Assembly (NCBI GenBank): GCA_905221145.1
Contig: CAJNCA010000001.1
Coordinates: forward strand, 186,001 to 250,000
DNA from: a bacterium
Lineage (GTDB): Bacteria; Bacillota; Bacilli; Lactobacillales; Streptococcaceae
Direction: 5' to 3'
DNA: 64,000 nt
In this document: positions 55,171-64,000 of the stretch, one piece after another
Layout of the letters: every line of letters starts with the position of its first letter
Numbering within the stretch: position 1 is the stretch's first letter
Translations under genes and position numbers: made by a program
Notes under the pieces: model-generated
What the model saw: only the letters and a program-made list of their open reading frames with translations
Database searches by the model: none
Told to the model about the DNA's origin: nothing

Positions 55171-58100
55171 TTAGTTCTCTTTTTTGTTTTTTAGTAAGAA
55201 CCCGAGACCTAGAAGGGCAAGAATGCTGATTCCTGCAAACAGGAGTTTGTGATCGTTTTTGGTTCCTGTATTTGGAAGTTCAGCTTGTTTAGCTAGGGGT
55301 GCAGCTATATTTTCCTTGCTAGAGTTATCTACCGATTCGTTTTGAACAGCTTCTTGTACAGATGATGCTTGTGTTTCTTGTGCTGGTTGTTCAGTATGTG
55401 AATCAGTTGTAGCTTTGCTAGGTTTATGATCCGCATCTGCTACTTTTGCATCTGGTTTTGCAGAATCAGGTTTAGCCTGTGGAGCTGGATTTTGATGTTC
55501 CGGTTTGATGACTCGGTTTGGAATATTGTCTTGGCCGTTATTTTGACTTTGCTCTTGTGTTAAGCTAGAAAGATCAAATTCTGGTTTTTCTTCCACAGCT
55601 GGGGCAACGATGGCACCGCCTTGAGAGATTCGAAGAACAGTGGCTGTAAGGGCATTTAATTTCAAACCTTTTTCAGTCCATTCAAGCCCTTTAGGGTTGG
55701 CAATTCCGACTGGTCCTGCTTGATTTTCATCTGCTAAAACTTCAGCATTTCTGAGGTGGGCAAAGGCAGTTCCTAAGTTAAATTCACGAGCTTTTTCGTC
55801 CGCATTGACAAAGACTGCATAGATATCTCCATTTGGAGCAGTGATTTGGTAGCCAATCACTACGTCCTCTTTTTCCACACCATTTTGGCCTGGGACAGTG
55901 ATGAGGTGGACACGGTCTTTGATATCTTGAAGACTCTTAAGTCGGAAGGCATCTGTAGATTGACGAAGGGCAATCAAACCTTTCATATAGTCACGACTCT
56001 TGACATTTTCAGGATAAGCTTTGCCATCTGTAGCCTTGGTCCAGTCAAACTTATTGATAGCGTCGCTAGAATCGTAAGAGTCATGGATGAAGTAAGGATA
56101 GTCAAATGGATTGCCGTCCTTATCACGCAACAAGTGAGACTTGTTTGGAACCTTGTCTTCTGCTACTGGAGTCTTGTAGGCTGGGTCACGGAATTGTTTG
56201 GTACGTCCATATTCCTGACCAGAGTGGATAAATGGAGTTCCTTGAGCTGTCAAGACCATGAGATTTCCAAGTCGTAAACGACGATGGATTTCAGCATAGT
56301 TCTTGGCCTTGCTTGGGTCTTTTTTGATAGACTGGGCAATGATGTCAAAGAGGGTCAAGTTATCATGGGCTGCGATGTATTGGATGACATCTCCAGGGCT
56401 GTCAGCTTCAAAGTTGGTTGGTTGAGCAATCAGATTTTTAAAGATAGTGTTGATATCACGCTTGCCACCTGTGATAAAGGCAGGTTGACCTTCATTTGGA
56501 TAACCAGATTTGAGGCTGTTACGGATATCGTCTGAGAAGACTGCGACAGTATCGGTATGTTTCATCCAATCTTGGTCAGCAGCTTTAGTAGGCATATTTT
56601 CATCACCAGCATAGGTTCTCCAACCTTCACCAAGCATGATGAGGTTTGGATTGAGGGCGCGTGCAGCCTTGTAAGCTTCTTCGATAGAAGCGGCATCATG
56701 GTCTCCCATCATATCGAAGCGGAATCCATCCACTTTGTAGGTATCAACTAGGTATTTGATAGAGTCAACTAGGAGACGTTTGGTCATATGGTGAGTTGTC
56801 CCCAAACGTCCACCACCAAAGCTAGTGCGAGGTGTTCCGTCAGCATCCATAAAGTGGTAGTAGTTTGGCTCTAGGTTTTCAAAGATATCGACTTTGGCTG
56901 TGTGGTTATAAACGACATCTAAGATAGCTCCCATGCCACGTTTGTGGATTTCGTTGATGAGGTTTTTAAATTCTGCGATTCGTTTCTCGGGATTCTTAGG
57001 ATCGCTTGAGTACATACCAGTCAAGGAGAAGTAGTTTTGAGGGTCATATCCCCAGTTGTAGTTACTATTACTTGAAGCATAGTCAGACAAGCGTTCATGG
57101 TTCTTCAATTCATTGACAAAGTAGTAAGACAAGACTGGAAGGAGCTGGATATGGGTCACACCCAAATCTTTGAGATAGTCTAGTTTTTCGATAAAGGCTT
57201 CAAAGGTACCAAATGGTTTGGTCAAGTCTTTTGCAATGGCCGGATCTGAAGTGAAGTCACGCACATGAGCTTCATAGATAACGGCATCTTCACGAGTCTT
57301 GAAGTTGTGAATCTTACCATAAGTCAAGTCTTGAGGTCCTAGTTTGGCTGGATCTACAAAGGCAGCTTTAGCCACTTTATGGGCATCGTCAATCTTAGCA
57401 TCGTCACTATTCCAAGCAGCGAGAGATTTAGCGTAAGGATCGAGTGCAAGAACAGTTTTACCCTGACGCTCGATTTGGTATTGATAATAGTAGCCAGTGA
57501 AATCTGTGATTCCTAATTTGTTTGTGCTATCTAGAGTTTGTTTCCAAGTCCCTCTTTCTCCTTTTTCAAGAGCGACAGTTCCAACTACTTTGTTAGGGTC
57601 ATTTTTGTCGTAGACAACAACAGAAACCTTATCTGCACTTGGTGACCAAAGGGTTAAATCAACTTGTTTTCCTTCTTCTTTTAGGTCAGCTCCCAGTTTG
57701 CCATCATAACTGTAAGTCTCGTCTTTAAGGCGCCAGCTTGTTTTGGTAGTGAATTGGTCGGAATTGTAGCTAACAGTATATGGATGTTTTGTGTCAGAGA
57801 AATCTCCGCTATAAGTTACTTTCTTACCTGCTTCGTCGATTGCAACATCGGTAATAGTTACCTTGTTTCCTAGGTGATTAGTGATGTTGGAGTGCTTGAG
57901 GATATCCTCTTTTTTAGCACCAACAAGTGTTGAAAAACTACTTTCAATACTAGATTTTCCTACGTGTTGGGCTCCTGTCATGCGGATATCATGGACATAG
58001 TATGGATTTGTGTAAATCGATTCGTCATCGTCTTTGAGGAAGATTTGGCTATGATTTTTCAAATCTGTGAACTTATAATCTTCTTTACGGATTTTCACAT

Positions 58101-59067
58101 CGTCTCCTTGTTTGTTTCTGTCTAGTAATAAAAATCCAAGGTCTTTAGCTGCATCTTTGAGTGGAATATCGATATAGCGACCATATTTGCCTGTAGCAGT
58201 AAAATCTGTTCCGTTAGGCCATTCACCACTACTTGGCTCCTTCACATCTCCCCAGTACCATAGAGATTTCTTGTCATAGTTGCCATCTGTGCGGTAGTAG
58301 TTGACACGAATAGTTCCTGCAGGTTGTGGCTCGTAAGAGAAAACCTTGTAATCTTGGTCTAACCAAGCCTCATTCATCTTTGGAGCTAGTTTTTCTGCCG
58401 ATTTATCACCAGTCAGATTTTTTCCAGCTGTATTATTGATGAGGAAGCTAATTTTCTTGGCTTGTTCTCCCTTTAATTTGACATCTAGGTAGTAGCCGTA
58501 GTCATCTTTTTTGGCATCCTTAAAGGACAAGGCTCCGTTAGGCCAGTTTTCAGAAGGTTTTTCAACATCGTCCCAAGTCCATAGTCCTTGAGCATCCTTG
58601 TTTTCTTCAGGAAGTTTTTTGACGTGGATACGGAAGTAGTTGTCTTCGATTGGCTCTTCTGCCTTAGTTTCAGTCGTTACTGGACTAGTAGAAGTCGTTG
58701 TTTCACTTGAACGATCTTGTCCAGTTTGTGGTGCTGAATCGGCTGTGCTTGAAACAGGAGTTGTTGGATCTGTTGCAGGTTTTTCTTCTTTTTTCTCTAG
58801 GGAAGCGTTTGCATTTTTAGGTGCAGAAAGATCACTTTCTTGCTTACCAGTGCTGGTTGTTGTATCAGTAAGAGGTTGGGTAAGGGCAGTAGTAGTTTCA
58901 CTATTACTTTCATTAGTGGTTGGTGTATTTTCGTTGGCTGAGATAGTTGGTGTAGCCATAGCAAGTAGGACAAGGCTTGCGCCGATAAGGACAGAGCCAG
59001 TTCCATTTTTGAGGGAACGGATGCTGTAGATCATTTTTTTCTCAGTTTGAGAAGTTGTTCTTTTCAT
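55171..59067 (-). CDS. pulA: Cell-wall-anchored pullulanase / glycogen-binding amylopullulanase
   Basis: 1298 residues; the start at 59067 (MKRTTSQTEKK) is chosen because AGGAG has proper spacing only to this ATG. A YSIRK-type signal (YSIRSLKNGTGS) is followed by a Ser/Thr-rich linker, two CBM41 modules (about 145-350, each with W-x-W-D/G), and N-terminal beta-domains. The GH13 barrel has its nucleophile in FRFD (Asp785) and acid in LGEG (Glu814). The C terminus has a spacer, LPNTG, a membrane helix and KNKKEN for sortase. It degrades glycogen and pullulan outside the cell (SpuA in pneumococcus). A cre site lies on its promoter. Confidence 0.95.
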   Translation of the reverse strand: MKRTTSQTEKKMIYSIRSLKNGTGSVLIGASLVLLAMATPTISANENTPTTNESNSETTTALTQPLTDTTTSTGKQESDLSAPKNANASLEKKEEKPATDPTTPVSSTADSAPQTGQDRSSETTTSTSPVTTETKAEEPIEDNYFRIHVKKLPEENKDAQGLWTWDDVEKPSENWPNGALSFKDAKKDDYGYYLDVKLKGEQAKKISFLINNTAGKNLTGDKSAEKLAPKMNEAWLDQDYKVFSYEPQPAGTIRVNYYRTDGNYDKKSLWYWGDVKEPSSGEWPNGTDFTATGKYGRYIDIPLKDAAKDLGFLLLDRNKQGDDVKIRKEDYKFTDLKNHSQIFLKDDDESIYTNPYYVHDIRMTGAQHVGKSSIESSFSTLVGAKKEDILKHSNITNHLGNKVTITDVAIDEAGKKVTYSGDFSDTKHPYTVSYNSDQFTTKTSWRLKDETYSYDGKLGADLKEEGKQVDLTLWSPSADKVSVVVYDKNDPNKVVGTVALEKGERGTWKQTLDSTNKLGITDFTGYYYQYQIERQGKTVLALDPYAKSLAAWNSDDAKIDDAHKVAKAAFVDPAKLGPQDLTYGKIHNFKTREDAVIYEAHVRDFTSDPAIAKDLTKPFGTFEAFIEKLDYLKDLGVTHIQLLPVLSYYFVNELKNHERLSDYASSNSNYNWGYDPQNYFSLTGMYSSDPKNPEKRIAEFKNLINEIHKRGMGAILDVVYNHTAKVDIFENLEPNYYHFMDADGTPRTSFGGGRLGTTHHMTKRLLVDSIKYLVDTYKVDGFRFDMMGDHDAASIEEAYKAARALNPNLIMLGEGWRTYAGDENMPTKAADQDWMKHTDTVAVFSDDIRNSLKSGYPNEGQPAFITGGKRDINTIFKNLIAQPTNFEADSPGDVIQYIAAHDNLTLFDIIAQSIKKDPSKAKNYAEIHRRLRLGNLMVLTAQGTPFIHSGQEYGRTKQFRDPAYKTPVAEDKVPNKSHLLRDKDGNPFDYPYFIHDSYDSSDAINKFDWTKATDGKAYPENVKSRDYMKGLIALRQSTDAFRLKSLQDIKDRVHLITVPGQNGVEKEDVVIGYQITAPNGDIYAVFVNADEKAREFNLGTAFAHLRNAEVLADENQAGPVGIANPKGLEWTEKGLKLNALTATVLRISQGGAIVAPAVEEKPEFDLSSLTQEQSQNNGQDNIPNRVIKPEHQNPAPQAKPDSAKPDAKVADADHKPSKATTDSHTEQPAQETQASSVQEAVQNESVDNSSKENIAAPLAKQAELPNTGTKNDHKLLFAGISILALLGLGFLLKNKKEN

Positions 59068-59098
59068 AATCATTCTCCTATAAATGAATTTCTTTATC

Positions 59099-59137
59099 AG
59101 TATAGCACTTAGTAAAATAAGATGCAAGCGTTTTCCT
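59099..59137 (-). promoter_or_regulatory. pulA promoter overlapped by a CcpA cre site
   Basis: Reverse strand: TTGCAT (59127-59122), 17 bp, TGCTATACT (TATACT 59104-59099). The + strand reads ATGCAAGCGTTTTCCT at 59122-59137, matching the cre consensus at 15 of 16 positions and covering the -35. Glucose repression of pulA by CcpA is predicted. Confidence 0.82.
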
Positions 59138-59173
59138 AAAATTAAACTAAAAGAAAAATCGCAACAAATTTTG

Positions 59174-60658
59174 TTACGATTCAGCCAGTCTTTCTTTATG
59201 AATTTGTGAAGCCATCAGGTGGAGGTGATGAAACAATTCTGAAGAAGAGAAGTTACGATTGTAGATAATTGGTTTAGGAGAATTAGTGACAGGAAAGGTA
59301 GTGATCACAATATCGTGAGGGATTTGATTGAGAATTGAGAAAGAAATAGTAGATTCTTCCCAAGAATCAAAGAGATAGAGGTTATTGCCGTAGTGAGTTA
59401 GGATATCGATTAGGTTTTGTGCATGATGGCTATCCAAATGACTAATGACTAAAACACGTATTTTGGGAAGTTTTTGAAGTAATTGGACTAAAATTCGTTG
59501 CCCTTGAATCGAAAAGGTGTAGACAAGTTCTTGTGGCTTACTTGGGTGATTTTCTAGCCCCATTTCAGTCAGATAAGACCTGAATTTCTGTTGACTTATT
59601 TCAAATAGTTTTGGAAATTCTACCTGGTAATTGCTTAAAATCTGGGATTTTTGTTTGTCAAGAGACTGGTCACTGAGTAGATGGAAGAAATCAGATTGGG
59701 CAGTATAGTGGAGGAGCCAAATCAATTCTTCTCTATTTTCAATCTGTAGGTGAAATTCCTTGGCTAGCTCTTCTAGAATTTGGCTCAATAGACGGTAGGA
59801 TTTTTGAATGTGCTGAATATCACCCAGTACTCCATTGTTAGGATTGTTTGTGCGTTGAGGAGACTTTACTGGGTTTGAAAATAGCTGTTCTAATGTCTCC
59901 TCTTTCGGTTCAACATGTAGCTTTTTAGCCAGCTTTTTGATATCTTGTTCAAACTGGGGAATCTGCATGAGGGAGCTGTAATGACTGGTTAAGAGCGGAC
60001 TAGGATTTTCAATGAAATGACTCTTGTTAAAACGCTCTAGATTGATAGCCAAGGTATATTTGATTTGCCGTAGACCGCTGAGGTTAGGTGAAACTTGTTG
60101 GGCCTTTAAAAATAGCTGAATCAGCTGAGTGAGTGCTTCTTCAGAAATAGAAGGGAAGGGCCAATCCAGAAAACTGTAACTTTGACTAAAGTAGTCTAGA
60201 TAAAAGGCGCGGATGTCCTCTTCTGCTCCCTCCATGACCAAAGGGTAAGATTGGATACTGATATTGTAGTGTTGGGGAAGGAGTGTGTTAAGACGATGAA
60301 TGATTTCCTCAATCTGCTCTGGATTAATCGAAAGCGCCTGACACATTTGCTCAAGCGATTGCCCCTCTTTGAAAAACAAACGGTTAAAAAAAGAGTAGGT
60401 TGCAGATTGTTTAAAGATTGCAATCTGAGAATCCAAGGTGTTTTGGAAGTCAAACTGTAATTGGATGCCTTTTTTTCTTGATTGAATTAGGATGTTTGGG
60501 AATAATTGCTCGAGACTAGAAAGATGTTCTTGCAATTCTTTTACTGGTAATTTCAAATTTTCTGCCAAAACTGGAAGTTCTATCCAATCATGGTTCTTGG
60601 TTAATTCTTCCAGCAAGAATAGCAAGTCTTGTTCTTTTTTAGTCAGCAAGATATTCAT
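59174..60658 (-). CDS. Mga-like / RofA-like transcriptional regulator
   Basis: 494 residues; start at 60658 (MNILLTKKEQDLLF) with GGAGGTTTATT upstream. N-terminal winged-helix region (about 1-70), a second HTH (about 90-130, SLEQMCQALSINPEQIEEII), then two PRD-like regions and a C-terminal EIIB-like domain, the architecture of Mga/MgaSpn. It lies divergent from rpoB and just upstream of pulA in the same direction. Whether it controls pulA is not shown. Target unknown. Confidence 0.8.
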   Translation of the reverse strand: MNILLTKKEQDLLFLLEELTKNHDWIELPVLAENLKLPVKELQEHLSSLEQLFPNILIQSRKKGIQLQFDFQNTLDSQIAIFKQSATYSFFNRLFFKEGQSLEQMCQALSINPEQIEEIIHRLNTLLPQHYNISIQSYPLVMEGAEEDIRAFYLDYFSQSYSFLDWPFPSISEEALTQLIQLFLKAQQVSPNLSGLRQIKYTLAINLERFNKSHFIENPSPLLTSHYSSLMQIPQFEQDIKKLAKKLHVEPKEETLEQLFSNPVKSPQRTNNPNNGVLGDIQHIQKSYRLLSQILEELAKEFHLQIENREELIWLLHYTAQSDFFHLLSDQSLDKQKSQILSNYQVEFPKLFEISQQKFRSYLTEMGLENHPSKPQELVYTFSIQGQRILVQLLQKLPKIRVLVISHLDSHHAQNLIDILTHYGNNLYLFDSWEESTISFSILNQIPHDIVITTFPVTNSPKPIIYNRNFSSSELFHHLHLMASQIHKERLAES

Positions 60659-60687
60659 AATAAACCTCCATATATATTTATACATAT

Positions 60688-60716
60688 ATATTAAAAGAAA
60701 AGCCTAGTAAAGTCAA
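60688..60716 (-). promoter_or_regulatory. Promoter of the Mga-like gene
   Basis: Reverse strand TTGACT (60716-60711), 17 bp, TAATAT (60693-60688), followed by AT-rich ATATATGTATAAATATATAT, which could also be a regulator site. Confidence 0.6.
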
Positions 60717-60858
60717 GAAAAATAGCCTAGGATAAAATAGGAAAAACTGAATTTACTATATTTTCCTGGGACTATTAAACTGAAAATGAAGTTTGAAAAG
60801 TGATAGTAGAATGCAAATTTTTATAGGAAAAGATTTTGTCAAAAAATTGTCAATCCCC

Positions 60859-60887
60859 TTGAAAAATCTAGCTAAATAGGGTATAAT
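60859..60887 (+). promoter_or_regulatory. rpoBC promoter
   Basis: TTGAAA (60859-60864), 17 bp, TATAAT (60882-60887). Two TTGTCAA repeats lie 11 bp apart just upstream (60836 and 60847). The start should be near 60894. Confidence 0.8.
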
Positions 60888-60893
60888 ATGAGT

Positions 60894-61141
60894 AATCATT
60901 TGTCGTAGGTTTTGTCTGAAATATTGTCCAGACAAGGCTCACAGCAGTTAAATCTTCTGAAAAAGTCAGATTTAGCTGCTCTTTTTGTGCTTTTTTTCAG
61001 GATTTTGAGCACTTGTAACAAAGACTTAAAGATTCTGAAAATTTATCAAGAGGACACGGTGATAAGGGTTTTTAAAACCATATGACGATTAGAAAAGCCT
61101 GATTGACAAGGCTTGGAACTTATTTACAAAGGAGAATCATC
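60894..61141 (+). ncRNA. Structured rpoB leader with an attenuator
   Basis: About 248 bases. First hairpin TTGTCTG / CAGACAA (about 60912-60934). Then AGCAGTTAAATCT (60943-60955) pairs with AGATTTAGCTGCT (60968-60980) followed by CTTTTTG, an intrinsic terminator inside the leader. Further stems GTGCT / AGCAC and AAGCCT / AGGCTT follow; the last lies just before the ribosome site. The location fits the lacto-rpoB type of leader, but I did not compare sequences. Confidence 0.65.

Positions 61142-64000
<2,859 letters not shown>

Noticed and set aside
60492-60707. 71-codon ORF antisense to the Mga-like gene
   Set aside because: No ribosome site, overlaps the regulator start and promoter, low-complexity end.

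Overview
The window looks like chromosome of a mitis-group Streptococcus (S. mitis / S. oralis / S. pneumoniae cluster). Protein sequences and gene order from folC to pulA follow the pneumococcal SP_0197-SP_0268 order as I remember it. Two BOX repeats, three CiaR-type csRNAs and a competence cin-box fit the same group. It is not simply the pneumococcal layout. Extra gene blocks sit after leuS and before pulA, and pulA is followed by an Mga-like regulator and rpoB, which lies elsewhere in pneumococcus.

Layout. 0-8 kb: folC 3' end, a lipoprotein, cardiolipin synthase, a competence-linked short gene with a large membrane protein, and the anaerobic ribonucleotide reductase operon (nrdD, two small genes, nrdG) behind paired NrdR-like boxes. 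8-23 kb: the S10-spc-alpha ribosomal supercluster with secY, adk, infA, rpoA. It contains many intergenic RNA hairpins, including two paralogous folded RNAs flanking rpsH. 23-29.5 kb: ACT and DUF711 proteins, a csRNA, a phosphoglycerate mutase-like enzyme, and a reverse-strand iron-type ABC transporter. 29.8-36.4 kb: leuS with a duplicated 3' tail, an ABC exporter with a LytTR/DUF3021 pair, and two acetyltransferases. 36.4-39 kb: a csRNA, an Fst-like type I toxin-antitoxin locus broken by a BOX element, ruvB, a nucleotidyltransferase-like gene, and a third csRNA. 39-45.3 kb: uppS-cdsA-eep-proS (lipid carrier, phospholipid precursor, intramembrane protease, tRNA synthetase), then a GH1 glucosidase. 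45.5-55 kb: glmS under two NagR-like sites, an LLM flavin oxidoreductase, and an eight-gene operon. That operon has two zinc-methyltransferase-like UroD-family proteins, a small membrane protein and a TcyJKLMN-like amino-acid ABC transporter. 55-64 kb: the cell-wall pullulanase on the reverse strand with a cre site on its promoter, an Mga-like regulator, and the 5' two-thirds or more of rpoB behind a structured leader.

Most worth following up: (1) the UroD-like/TcyJKLMN-like operon, a candidate pathway for import and demethylation of a methylated sulfur compound; (2) the two covarying RNA elements around rpsH; (3) the BOX-interrupted Fst-type toxin with its antisense RNA; (4) the ABC-LytTR-DUF3021 locus with a 21-bp-phased direct repeat upstream. 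All family names come from reading the sequence; no database search was run.
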